Position numbers and translations under genes: made by a program | The notes under the pieces: generated by a model | The model's input: only the letters and a program-made list of their open reading frames with translations | Database searches by the model: none | What the model was told of the DNA's origin: nothing | Shown here: positions 53,072 through 61,342 of the stretch, piece by piece | Layout of the letters: each line of letters opens with the position of its first letter | Position numbering within the stretch: position 1 is the stretch's first letter | Source of the DNA: an uncultured Lachnospiraceae bacterium | GTDB taxonomy: Bacteria > Bacillota > Clostridia > Lachnospirales > Lachnospiraceae | Reading direction: 5' to 3' | DNA: 64,000 nt | NCBI GenBank assembly: GCA_910578885.1 | Contig: CAJTSH010000002.1 | Span: forward strand, 1-64,000

Positions 53072-53294
53072 AAAAACAAAAAAAATATTGGATATCATCA
53101 GACAGGTAAAACCGTCCTTACAGGATATGGACGAAACTACGGTTTTAAACAGCGGAGCATTGGATTCTTTGGACATTATAACAGTTGTGTCATTACTGGA
53201 AAAAGAATTTGGAGTGAAAATCGAAGGCACATGTTTGAAAAAGGAGAATTTTGAAACGGCAGTAACTCTTAGAAATATGATTGGAAAAATATAA
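53064..53294 (+). CDS. Acyl carrier protein, cassette B
   Basis: 76 residues, GAGAGGAG site inside the ligase gene. Phosphopantetheine motif NSGALDSLDIITVVSLLEKEF with Ser in DSLDII. Overlap with the ligase indicates co-translation. In cassette A the equivalent ACP is joined to NeuA. Confidence 0.88.
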   Translation: MDEKTKKILDIIRQVKPSLQDMDETTVLNSGALDSLDIITVVSLLEKEFGVKIEGTCLKKENFETAVTLRNMIGKI

Positions 53295-53313
53295 GACAGT
53301 AGGAGAGAAAGAA

Positions 53314-54279
53314 ATGAATAGGATTCTTTGGAAAAAAATAATTGCGGTTACGTTACTTATCTGTATGATGGCAGGAATGGCTGCATGTGGGAAGAAGGGT
53401 GACAGAGTTGTACGGATTGCGCAGACAGGAGTTTATGTTTCCGCAACTGCGCAGATCATGAAAGAGAAGGGTATACTTGAAAAATATTTACCGGAGGGCG
53501 TTAAAATTGAGTGGAGTGAAATTGCGACAGGACCGGATCTTAGAGATGCAATTGTTTCTAAGCGGGTGGACATTGCCGATTTTTCTCTTATGACGTACAT
53601 TGCAGCATATGAAAATGACCTGCCGTTAACGTTGCTGTCCTTTTCTGGATCTACGCCCATTAATATTTACAGCAATGGCGGTGAAGTAGAAAATTTATCT
53701 GATTTTTCTGATGCGTCAAAAATTGCGATTACGAATAAGAGCACGAACCTTCATGTTGCTTTTCTGGCACATTGCGCGGAAGAACTGGGTGATGCGATGA
53801 TTTATGACAACTGTCTCTCACCGATACCTGCTGCGGATGCGATAGCGTCACTAAAAACTTCTAAGGACTATAATGGGGCGATATTTTCATTTCCAATGAT
53901 GGTAAAGGCTGAAGAAAATGAAAATTTGTTAAAAATAGCTGAAATGACAGAGGTAATCAATGATTACAGTATAGGAGATGGATTTGTTACCCATTCGGAT
54001 TATCTGAAAAACAATAAAGATATTGTGGATGCATTTCTGAAAGCGCAGGATGAGACACTGCAGTTTATAGAAGAGAATCCGGAGGAGGCTTCCCAGATAT
54101 TGGCTTCTTTATATGGCGTGGAGCAGACACAGATCAGCAGTCTGTTGGAAAGCATGCCGCCGCAGAAAAAGGTAGTTGGTTATGATAAACAGGCGCAGTT
54201 ATTGTATGAGGCGGGGATTTTGGCAGAAGAACCAACGAAATTTGAGGAAATACCCAATTATGAAAATATACCAAAGTAG
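53314..54279 (+). CDS. ABC importer substrate-binding lipoprotein, cassette B
   Basis: 321 residues from ATG 53314 (AGGAGAG site). Signal IIAVTLLICMMAGMAAC with lipobox MAAC. The body follows the NMT1/SsuA pattern (GVYVSATAQIMKEKGIL, SEIATGPDLRDAIVSKRVDIADF) but differs clearly from the cassette A protein, so the ligand may be different. It is the extracellular receptor of the importer encoded by the next two genes. Confidence 0.87.
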   Translation: MNRILWKKIIAVTLLICMMAGMAACGKKGDRVVRIAQTGVYVSATAQIMKEKGILEKYLPEGVKIEWSEIATGPDLRDAIVSKRVDIADFSLMTYIAAYENDLPLTLLSFSGSTPINIYSNGGEVENLSDFSDASKIAITNKSTNLHVAFLAHCAEELGDAMIYDNCLSPIPAADAIASLKTSKDYNGAIFSFPMMVKAEENENLLKIAEMTEVINDYSIGDGFVTHSDYLKNNKDIVDAFLKAQDETLQFIEENPEEASQILASLYGVEQTQISSLLESMPPQKKVVGYDKQAQLLYEAGILAEEPTKFEEIPNYENIPK

Positions 54280-54288
54280 AGGAAGCAT

Positions 54289-55071
54289 ATGTTTAATTCA
54301 GATGCAAATAGGTTAAAACAGACATTTATATGGACATTTTTAATTTTATGTATATGGGAATTTGCCTCTCGGACAGGATTGGTAAACACTGACATACTGC
54401 CGCCGTGCACAAAAGTGTTGCAGGCGGCAGTTAGAGAGTTGGTATCAGGAAAATTATTTTTTCAAATTGTAAATTCATTGTACATAGTGTTGTTAGGTTT
54501 CTTGATCAGTTTTGTGATAGCAGTATTTGTTACGCTGGGGTGTGTGTATTCAAAACTCTTTGAGAGTTTCTTTATGACATTATGCACCTTGTTCAATCCC
54601 TTGCCTGGAATGGCAGTACTGCCGCTGATTATGATGTGGTTTGGAGTGGGGAACGGTGCAATGCTGGCATTGATAGTTCATGGGGTGTTGTGGCCTTTAG
54701 TGACGAATTTATTATCCGGGTTTCGGACAGTTCCTAAAATATATAAAGAATGGGCTTCTAATATCAATATGACACCGTTTCAGGTATTCAAGGATATATA
54801 TGTCTTTTCTGTTATGCCTTATGTAATTTCAGGTCTGAGGATAGGATGGGGAAGGGCATGGAGAGCGTTGATCAGTGCAGAGATGGTGTTTGGAATGATA
54901 GGTTCCCTTGGCGGAGTTGGATATTACATTTATGTGAACCGTGCCTATGCAAATATAACAAATGTAATGGTAGGAATTTTTATGATCATTGTGATCGGTG
55001 TCTTTATGGAAGCGTTTCTGTTTAAAAAGCTTGAGAAGCATACGGTAGATAAATGGGGGATTGACAGATGA
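54289..55071 (+). CDS. ABC importer permease, cassette B
   Basis: 260 residues, about six membrane helices, AGAGGAAG site. The segments GMAVLPLIMMWFGVGNGAML, HGVLWPLVTNLLSGF and WGRAWRALISAEMVFG correspond closely to those in the cassette A permease. Stop overlaps the ATPase start (ATGA). Confidence 0.9.
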   Translation: MFNSDANRLKQTFIWTFLILCIWEFASRTGLVNTDILPPCTKVLQAAVRELVSGKLFFQIVNSLYIVLLGFLISFVIAVFVTLGCVYSKLFESFFMTLCTLFNPLPGMAVLPLIMMWFGVGNGAMLALIVHGVLWPLVTNLLSGFRTVPKIYKEWASNINMTPFQVFKDIYVFSVMPYVISGLRIGWGRAWRALISAEMVFGMIGSLGGVGYYIYVNRAYANITNVMVGIFMIIVIGVFMEAFLFKKLEKHTVDKWGIDR

Positions 55072-55856
55072 CGGAAGGTACTATTTTAAAAATAGAAAAT
55101 GTAGAGAAATCGTTTCAAACCCATGAAGGCAGCCAACAGGTATTGCGCGGTGTTTCTCTGGAAGTAGACAGAGGTTCTATTTTATGTATATTGGGATATT
55201 CTGGCTGCGGAAAGACAACACTTCTTAGGATTATATCAGCTTTGGAAATGTGTGACGCTGGAAAAATTTATGTAGATGATAAATTGTATGATAAGCCATC
55301 CAAAGATGTATTGTTGCTTTTTCAAGATTTCAATCAGTTATTTCCATGGAAATCAGTGCTGAACAATATTGTGCATGCTCTTTTGGTTACGAAAAGCGTC
55401 AAGGATAAGGAACAGGCAATTTTAAAGTCGGAAAATGCATTAAAAGAGGTGGGGCTTTATGAATTTAGAAACCATTATCCTCAGCAGTTGTCAGGCGGGA
55501 TGAAACAGAGAGCGGCAGTTGCAAGAGTTCTGGCATTAAAGCCCAAGATACTTTTGATGGACGAGCCCTTTGCCAGTCTTGATATGGTCACAAGGCATAA
55601 TCTGCAAAAACTTGTAAGAGAGAAATGTAAGAAATATGGGGTAACAGTCATTTTTGTCACACATGGTGTAGAAGAGGCCGTACTAACAGGCGACAGAATT
55701 GTTATAATGAAAGCCAATCCGGGGGAGGTTAAAATGACTCTGGATAATACGTATGTCCATACAGAAGACAGTGTGGATAAAATGAAAATGATGTCTACAA
55801 TTATGCAGCAGCTAAATTCTCAAGTGGAACAGGAGATAGAAAATCATGGAGATTAG
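55068..55856 (+). CDS. ABC importer ATP-binding protein, cassette B
   Basis: 262 residues. Walker A GYSGCGKTTLLR, Q-loop LFQDFNQLFPWKSV, signature LSGGMKQRAAVARVL, Walker B LLMDEPFASLD. The end overlaps the GNAT-like gene by 11 bases, tying the importer and the putative acyltransferase in one operon. Confidence 0.93.
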   Translation: MTEGTILKIENVEKSFQTHEGSQQVLRGVSLEVDRGSILCILGYSGCGKTTLLRIISALEMCDAGKIYVDDKLYDKPSKDVLLLFQDFNQLFPWKSVLNNIVHALLVTKSVKDKEQAILKSENALKEVGLYEFRNHYPQQLSGGMKQRAAVARVLALKPKILLMDEPFASLDMVTRHNLQKLVREKCKKYGVTVIFVTHGVEEAVLTGDRIVIMKANPGEVKMTLDNTYVHTEDSVDKMKMMSTIMQQLNSQVEQEIENHGD

Positions 55857-56835
55857 ACTTGCGGAGAAACAGGATATCCCACGCGTAATGCAGTTTCTCA
55901 AAGAAAACTGGAGCGAAAATCACATTTTGGCAAACAATACAAAGTTTATGGAGTATCAGCATACAGACAGAAACGGCAGGTTTACTTATGTGATTGCAGA
56001 GGAAGATGGGAAAATATACGGAGTAGAAGGATTCATTCCAATGAATGGAGAAGAAACACCGGATATTTCCGGAGCATTGTGGAAAGTAATCCCCTGTAAT
56101 TATTTTATGTTGGGAAAATCTATTAGGGAAGCTTTGCTGGAGCTTACAAAGTGCCGCTATATATCTTCGCCCGGAATCAATATGAATACATCAGGACGTG
56201 TACTTAGTATGTATGGACAGCATGTGGAAAAGATGGATCATTATTACAGGATTCGTGATTTAGAGGAGTACCGCATTGCTGTTATAGGAGATAAAACGAT
56301 TCAGAAGGCGGATAGCGGAAAGGCTGGAGCCAGATTGGAATATGTCAGTAGTTTTGAAGAGATGGACGGGTATCTTTCGGAAGAGTATTTGAAAACAAAA
56401 GTTCCGTACAAAGATAAGGTTTATTTGAGAAACCGCTATTTTGAACATCCGGTATACAAATATGATGTGTATGCTATTGTCCAACCTAAAAGGCGTTCTT
56501 TTGTTGTTATGAGGGAAGTGCTGGCAAATCAGGCAAAAGCAGCCAAGATTGTTGACTTTATCGGAGAAGATGAGGACTTGGCAGGATTGGCTGGCGAGTG
56601 GGACAGAATATTAGAGGAAAAAGGATACGAGTATATAGATATTTATTCTTATGGGATACCGGAAAGTATTATGGAGCAGTCTGGATTTAGGAAATTACAG
56701 GGGGAGGATAATATTATCCCAAATTATTTTACACCCTTTGAGGCAAAAAATGTAGATATCTATTTTGTCAGCAATGTGCTGGAGGGACTGCATTTATATA
56801 GAGGTGACGGAGACCAGGACCGCCCCAGTGAATAG
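55846..56835 (+). CDS. GNAT-like protein with C-terminal DQDRP motif, paralogue 3 of 3
   Basis: 329 residues. MEIRLAEKQDIPRVMQFL, NWSENHIL, VPYKDKVYLRNRYFEHPVYKYDVY, noted only for its YFEHP pattern, and NIIPNYFTPF with the tail GDGDQDRPSE match paralogues 1 and 2. It overlaps the cassette B ATPase gene, which makes a shared task with the importer, ligase and ACP likely: transfer of the imported acyl group to a sugar amine or hydroxyl. Confidence 0.68.
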   Translation: MEIRLAEKQDIPRVMQFLKENWSENHILANNTKFMEYQHTDRNGRFTYVIAEEDGKIYGVEGFIPMNGEETPDISGALWKVIPCNYFMLGKSIREALLELTKCRYISSPGINMNTSGRVLSMYGQHVEKMDHYYRIRDLEEYRIAVIGDKTIQKADSGKAGARLEYVSSFEEMDGYLSEEYLKTKVPYKDKVYLRNRYFEHPVYKYDVYAIVQPKRRSFVVMREVLANQAKAAKIVDFIGEDEDLAGLAGEWDRILEEKGYEYIDIYSYGIPESIMEQSGFRKLQGEDNIIPNYFTPFEAKNVDIYFVSNVLEGLHLYRGDGDQDRPSE

Positions 56836-56877
56836 AAGCCCGATTAAAATGCAGATAGCAAAAAGAGGAGCGCCGCA

Positions 56878-57912
56878 ATGGAATTAGAACAGCAGTTTTT
56901 ATGTTTGTTGAAAATCGTAGAGGATTTACAGAAGAAAGTGATCCGGCTGGAGCAGGAAAATCTTCGGCTGATTCAAGGGCAAAAGCAGCTGATAGAATGG
57001 GTTGAGCAAAATCAGAAGGATAACGCACGTTTTCAGGAAAATGCAGAGTATGAGTTAAGAGATGCAATCAGTCATGCGCCGGAAGATTTTTTTCCGCAGA
57101 TTTGTTCCGGGGAAATAGTAATTGAAAAAATTGTAAATGAAGGAAAGTCATTGACACGGTTTGGAGACGGTGAATTTTCTGCAATTGCGGGAAGGGTGCG
57201 TCATAGGTTCCAGACTCAGATAGATGAAAAGCTGCAGCAGCGCCTGCTCGAAGTTCTGCATTCGGAAAATGAGAATCTTCTGATTGGAATTGCGAATAAC
57301 TATGGCAGCCTGAAGGAGTATAATGAGCAGGCGAGGCGAGAAATACGCTGCTATATGAATCCGATAGTTCGTAAGGAGCATTTACAGATACTTGACGCCA
57401 AAAAGGTTTATTATGATGCTTATGTTACAAGACCTTATGTCATGTATGCCGATAATCAAACGGATGCGCCCGCAAAAAGATTTGAGAATTTAAAGAGGAT
57501 TTGGGATAAGAGGGATTGCATTTTTGTTGAGGGAAGGTATACAGGTCTGGGAGTTGGAAATGACCTGTTTGACAATGCGGCATCTGTGAAGCGGATTGTG
57601 GGTCCGGCGGAAAATGCATTTTCCAAATATGATCAGATTTTGGACTGCTGTCTGAAACAGCCGAAGGATAGCCTGTTCTTATTGGCTTTGGGACCGGCTG
57701 CAACAGTGCTTGCCTATGATTTGTGCCAGGCTGGCTATCAGGCGGTAGATATCGGTCATATTGATTTAGAATATGAGTGGTTTTTGAAAGGAGAAGGGCG
57801 CCGGACAATGATTGTTGGAAAGTACAATAACGAAATGGAAGGCGGAGATAGGCCGGATGATATTGCGGATGTGGGATACAAGGAACAGGTGATTGAGGAG
57901 TATTCGGAATAG
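56878..57912 (+). CDS. GT-D fold glycosyltransferase (DUF1792-like)
   Basis: 344 residues, GGAG site. An N-terminal coiled coil (about 1-55, EDLQKKVIRLEQENLRL) precedes a DUF1792-type domain. The metal-binding DxE motif is in SLTRFGDGEFSAI (about residue 97). Other markers are IFVEGRYTGLGVGNDLFDNA, SLFLLALGPAATVLAYDL and AVDIGHIDLEYEWFL. DUF1792 enzymes form the GT-D fold and extend protein-linked glycans, for example on streptococcal serine-rich proteins. A glycan-extending role on flagellin is inferred from context. Confidence 0.82.
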   Translation: MELEQQFLCLLKIVEDLQKKVIRLEQENLRLIQGQKQLIEWVEQNQKDNARFQENAEYELRDAISHAPEDFFPQICSGEIVIEKIVNEGKSLTRFGDGEFSAIAGRVRHRFQTQIDEKLQQRLLEVLHSENENLLIGIANNYGSLKEYNEQARREIRCYMNPIVRKEHLQILDAKKVYYDAYVTRPYVMYADNQTDAPAKRFENLKRIWDKRDCIFVEGRYTGLGVGNDLFDNAASVKRIVGPAENAFSKYDQILDCCLKQPKDSLFLLALGPAATVLAYDLCQAGYQAVDIGHIDLEYEWFLKGEGRRTMIVGKYNNEMEGGDRPDDIADVGYKEQVIEEYSE

Positions 57913-57973
57913 GCGGATAATTTGTTTTCGGTCAGTGTTGCATTTTGGAGCTGTCTGGGTTAGAATATGAGAA
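57912..57973 (+). promoter_or_regulatory. Promoter block B (copy of the block at 51483)
   Basis: TTGCAT (57938-57943), 17-base spacer ending TCTGGGT, TAGAAT (57961-57966). It begins right at the end of the GT-D gene and precedes the tiny-ORF cluster. Similarity to block A extends about 25 bases upstream of the -35, hinting at a shared regulator. Confidence 0.72.
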
Positions 57974-58000
57974 GGACATGCATACGGAGGAATAGGGAAT

Positions 58001-58099
58001 TTGAATATTTTGGAGCGTTGCCTGACGTTAAGCGAAGAGGCATACAGACAGGAAGAGGAGAGCGAAAAAATACTTAGAGAAAAAGTAGATTATTTATAA
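58001..58099 (+). CDS. Tiny ORF 1, 32-residue acidic helical peptide
   Basis: TTG start with GGAGG 10 bases upstream; peptide begins MNILERCLTLSEEAYRQ and ends REKVDYL. Highly charged, one Cys, predicted helical. It is the first frame after promoter block B and abuts the next tiny ORF (TAA directly followed by ATG). Unknown function. Confidence 0.45.
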   Translation: MNILERCLTLSEEAYRQEEESEKILREKVDYL

Positions 58100-58180
58100 A
58101 TGAGAGTGGTTTGTTTCTTTTTGGTTATTGGAATTATAGGAATGGCTATTTTCTTTTCATTGATTATTCTGAACATATAG
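58100..58180 (+). CDS. Tiny ORF 2, 26-residue single-span membrane peptide
   Basis: MRVVCFFLVIGIIGMAIFF begins an almost wholly hydrophobic 26-residue peptide, one membrane helix. ATG follows the previous stop without a gap; GAGA-type site is weak (AGAAAAAG). Could be a small membrane protein, a toxin-like peptide or chance. Its packing between other small frames with ribosome-binding sites supports it. Confidence 0.4.
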   Translation: MRVVCFFLVIGIIGMAIFFSLIILNI

Positions 58181-58189
58181 GAGTGGGTT

Positions 58190-58330
58190 ATGGGGGACTC
58201 AAAAGATAAGAAAAAGGAAAAGTCAACCGCAAAGAACCGTAAAGAGTTAGATTTTTTGCAGCAGTTGAACATAGCAGAGGATTTGGAAGAGGCAGAGAAT
58301 GAACTGGAAGATACTTACAGAGAGTTTTAG
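58190..58330 (+). CDS. Tiny ORF 3, 46-residue charged peptide
   Basis: ATG 58190 preceded by TAGGAGTGG. The N-terminal half is lysine-rich (MGDSKDKKKEKSTAKNRK) and the C-terminal half acidic and helical (IAEDLEEAENELEDTY). No Cys and no signal. Unknown family; a good ribosome-binding site makes translation likely. Confidence 0.5.
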   Translation: MGDSKDKKKEKSTAKNRKELDFLQQLNIAEDLEEAENELEDTYREF

Positions 58331-58347
58331 AAGGGGAGGGCAAAAAA

Positions 58348-58527
58348 ATGAGTGAATATTTAAGCAAAGATTTTTTTGAAAGAGTTCAAGATGATTTTTA
58401 TAAATACGAAAATGACATTGAAGGTTCGATTCTTAGAGCCGATGGGATTGAACGAAATGAGCAGCTTCGGGAAGCAGAAATGGAAGAAGACTATAAAATA
58501 TTGGAGACATTTGGGGCATTGATGTAG
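58348..58527 (+). CDS. Tiny ORF 4, 59-residue acidic peptide
   Basis: ATG 58348 with AAGGGGAGGG upstream, the strongest site of the group. Sequence starts MSEYLSKDFFERVQDDFY and ends ETFGALM; strongly acidic and helical. The stop abuts the cysteine-protease-like gene, so they are translationally linked. Could be a substrate, chaperone or inhibitor of that protein. Confidence 0.55.
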   Translation: MSEYLSKDFFERVQDDFYKYENDIEGSILRADGIERNEQLREAEMEEDYKILETFGALM

Positions 58528-58533
58528 TTGGGG

Positions 58534-59901
58534 ATGGTTGAGTTGGAATTGCAGACATTGAATATGACGAATCTGGCGAAGACAGTAGGTAAGTATGTCG
58601 ATATTAAGCCAAAGAGAATTCGGGCTGAGTTAAAAGAATATATACTGCCGAGATTGGATTTTTTGAGCGGGATACATAGGCGGACACAACGCTATTTTGT
58701 GATAGAGGAAGGATATGTGGAGCCGGAGTGGAAGGATATGGTGAGTATCCATTATATCAATACTTCATATCAAACGCAGGGGAGAGTAATGCGCGTGCAT
58801 GTATTCCGGGCGAAAGAGATGTCGGAGAAGAGTTATGCGGGCTGCTTTACTTTACGGATGATTAATGAGGTAAGGCTTATGCTTTCGTTCATTTATCCGA
58901 ATTGGAGCATTGTCAATTGTGATAATAAAAGGCTGAATGTCATGTCTTATTTGAAAACAGTTCATGTATCCGGTCATGAGTTTGCCTTTTATACGTATCC
59001 GCTTTTTGTGCAGGATAATATCACAGTTACATGCGCACAAGCATGTTTAATTTCTATGTCTAGATATTTACATTATAAATATGACTATAATTCTATTCGC
59101 TTATTAGAAATTAATGAAGCCTTTCACTCTGAGAAAACGAAGTTATTTCCATCACCGGGACTAGGACCAAAGCAGATGCTGGAAATCTTAAATAGTTATA
59201 ATATTTCTGTGGGCTATATGGTGTATAAGGAAGGCTGTAAATTTAAAGAATATATGGACTATACATTGGAATCGGGTCTTCCTGTTATTATAGGTGTTAC
59301 ATTGGAATCTGAAGAGAATAGAGAGGTTCGCCATGTAATACAAGTTATTGGGCATGTTCGGGATATGAAAGAGCGGACATACGTCATTTATGACGATTCC
59401 GGCTGTTATATAAGAAGTCAGGACGGAGAGGGCGGTTTTGTGACTGCGGTAACATGGGATGAATTGAAAAAGGTGATAAAAGAAAGAAAAAGTTTTATCA
59501 TATATCCGATACATGAGAGAGTGTATATATTATATGACAGCTTTCAGCAGATTTTAAAAAACATGGTAAATGAAGTGGCGGTCTATAAGGAATTATGGAA
59601 TCAGGGAATCTGCAATTTTGATTCGGCAAGGATTTTATTGGCTGATAACAGGGATGTAAAGAAATTCTTAAAGAAAGCGGTAAATGGTGCAGAGTTATAT
59701 TTGAAAGATTTTGGGGATGAGATAGAGAAACTGATGGAGCGGGATATGCCGCATTATCTCTGGTATTGTGAAGTACCGATAGAAGATGCATATTTGATAT
59801 TTTTGGCGGATCCGACATACAGCAGGGTTACCACCCGGAATATATTCTTGAATTCTTTTCCGATTGTTACAAAGGAGCAGTTGAGCCTGTTGAGTAATTG
59901 A
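58534..59901 (+). CDS. Papain-like (C39/BtrH-type) cysteine protease or acyltransferase, uncharacterised
   Basis: 455 residues from ATG 58534 (a TTG at 58528 abuts the previous stop and is an alternative). The candidate catalytic triad is Cys in TVTCAQACLISM (about residue 167), His in VRHVIQVIGH (about 267) and Asp in YVIYDDSGCY (about 287), with an order and spacing like C39-type peptidases. The first 160 residues are a separate mixed alpha/beta region; the last 130 are helical. No signal peptide, so it is cytoplasmic. With several ACPs nearby, a BtrH-like ACP-dependent acyltransferase is a real alternative to a peptidase. Ends at a bidirectional terminator. Confidence 0.6.
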   Translation: MVELELQTLNMTNLAKTVGKYVDIKPKRIRAELKEYILPRLDFLSGIHRRTQRYFVIEEGYVEPEWKDMVSIHYINTSYQTQGRVMRVHVFRAKEMSEKSYAGCFTLRMINEVRLMLSFIYPNWSIVNCDNKRLNVMSYLKTVHVSGHEFAFYTYPLFVQDNITVTCAQACLISMSRYLHYKYDYNSIRLLEINEAFHSEKTKLFPSPGLGPKQMLEILNSYNISVGYMVYKEGCKFKEYMDYTLESGLPVIIGVTLESEENREVRHVIQVIGHVRDMKERTYVIYDDSGCYIRSQDGEGGFVTAVTWDELKKVIKERKSFIIYPIHERVYILYDSFQQILKNMVNEVAVYKELWNQGICNFDSARILLADNRDVKKFLKKAVNGAELYLKDFGDEIEKLMERDMPHYLWYCEVPIEDAYLIFLADPTYSRVTTRNIFLNSFPIVTKEQLSLLSN

Positions 59902-59952
59902 GGAGAAGCGTTGCTTATATTAGTTTTGCGCTAAACAATGTACCATACATAG

Positions 59953-59992
59953 AAAAACGCCCCTTATCATTGGCTGATAGAGGGCGTTTTTT
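59953..59992. terminator. Bidirectional terminator between convergent genes
   Basis: AAAAACGCCCC (59953-59963) pairs with AGGGCGTTTTT (59981-59991), with inner TTATCA / TGATAG pairing. A runs before and T runs after the stem let it work on both strands, for the protease-like gene and the minus-strand glycosyltransferase. Confidence 0.92.
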
Positions 59993-60008
59993 GATTCGTC
60001 GGCAGGAG

Positions 60009-61178
60009 TTAAATATTCCGAATCAGCTCTTCCACCCGCATCTCCAGCCGATGAAACTGCATCATCTTATTATGCCCGTTTTGGGCAATCTGTTTCCGCT
60101 CTTCCTCATGGTTCAGGTAATACTCGCACTTTTCTAATAATTCCGCTTCGCTGGAATAAGTCTCTAAATCAGTCCCAATCTCAAAATAGTCCGGAATTTC
60201 ACTTTGGAAATTGGTCAATAGGAAACCGCCGCAGGCAAGGATGTCCCAGATACGCAGCGGCAAGGCGGTCTTAATGGATTTAGCGGTCATATTCAGATTG
60301 ATTTTACTGAGCCTAAAAATCTTTGGCATATCATGATAGGTACGGGCAAGCCCCTTGTTATGAATCTTAGGAAGCCCGGATGTATCGCTGCCGGTATAAA
60401 GATCCACGGAGAAATGTTCCGACAGGACGGCAAGCAGGCGCAGCCGTTCTTGCTCTGTTACCTTGGTGCTAAGATATAAATCTGCAACGAGAGCCTTCTC
60501 GTTTCTTTCATATTTCTCAGGGAACTGGTAAAAACCCGGAAGATACTTTTGGAATTCTGCAACCAGATCGTCCGTCATAAGCTCGCGAATAAAATTATAT
60601 CCATATATTTTAAGCTGGGATTCAATGATTCCCTCCAAATAGCCGCGCAGGAAGTCCGGCGGGTTAGTAAGCTTGTTATATGGACATTTTTCGGAATATA
60701 AGGAGCCTACAAAGGAGATATCGCAGCTATATTTTTCGATATCCTCAGACGTAATACTGCCGCAGACGGATTCCATAGCGGAAATGTCTGAGGTTAGGGG
60801 CAGGTAAAAAATGCAGTCCGGATTTTTCGGCGCAAATTCTTGATATTGTGCGTAATCAAATAGAAAGATACGGTTCCAAGGGCGGTAGATGGAGTCCGAG
60901 TACAGTTCAAGAACCGGGCTGTCTACCAGCCAGCAGGCATAGGGGATTTTAAAAATATTGCATACTTCGGAAAGAACCGGAAAATAGTTAATGCTGAACA
61001 CAAAATCATAGCGAGCCGTTTTGAGCGGTTCGCTGACAAGCAGTAACTGTTCCTTGGGAGTCAGTTCCTTGTTCTCCATTTCCTCGGTAATCTCGGCGAC
61101 TTTGTGTCCGAGATTCTTCATGGCGGAGATAACTGCGGATTCATAAATGCTGTTATAACGGTAAAATAAAATATTCAT
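60009..61178 (-). CDS. CgeB/DUF3880-type glycosyltransferase
   Basis: 389 residues from ATG 61178 (AGAGGG upstream; a longer in-frame version is not needed). N-terminal DUF3880-like domain (MNILFYRYNSIYESAV, DFVFSINYFPVLSEVC, CWLVDSPVLELY) and a C-terminal Glyco_trans_1_2 domain (MPKIFRLSKINLNMT, ALPLRIWDILACGGFLLTNF, short form: RIWDILACGGFLLTN). These GT-B enzymes transfer sugars from nucleotide donors and are common around flagellins. It is an inverted paralogue of the next plus-strand gene, about 160 bases away. Confidence 0.85.
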   Translation of the reverse strand: MNILFYRYNSIYESAVISAMKNLGHKVAEITEEMENKELTPKEQLLLVSEPLKTARYDFVFSINYFPVLSEVCNIFKIPYACWLVDSPVLELYSDSIYRPWNRIFLFDYAQYQEFAPKNPDCIFYLPLTSDISAMESVCGSITSEDIEKYSCDISFVGSLYSEKCPYNKLTNPPDFLRGYLEGIIESQLKIYGYNFIRELMTDDLVAEFQKYLPGFYQFPEKYERNEKALVADLYLSTKVTEQERLRLLAVLSEHFSVDLYTGSDTSGLPKIHNKGLARTYHDMPKIFRLSKINLNMTAKSIKTALPLRIWDILACGGFLLTNFQSEIPDYFEIGTDLETYSSEAELLEKCEYYLNHEEERKQIAQNGHNKMMQFHRLEMRVEELIRNI

Positions 61179-61307
61179 AGTAAATGTGCCCTCTGTAAAA
61201 AATAGTCCTCTGTGTCGCATACGGCATAGCAGCGGATGCTTATATAGGTTAATTATACAATAAATTGCACCATGACGCCAGAACTAGATTTCTTCTTATC
61301 GCTATGC

Positions 61308-61313
61308 TATACT
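61308..61313 (+). promoter_or_regulatory. Extended -10 promoter (TGCTATACT)
   Basis: TATACT at 61308-61313 preceded by TG one base upstream; the -35 is poor. It lies 30 bases before the glycosyltransferase gene at 61343, in the gap between divergent paralogues. Confidence 0.5.
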
Positions 61314-61342
61314 TTTAAAAGACAGTAAATAAGGAGAATGAG

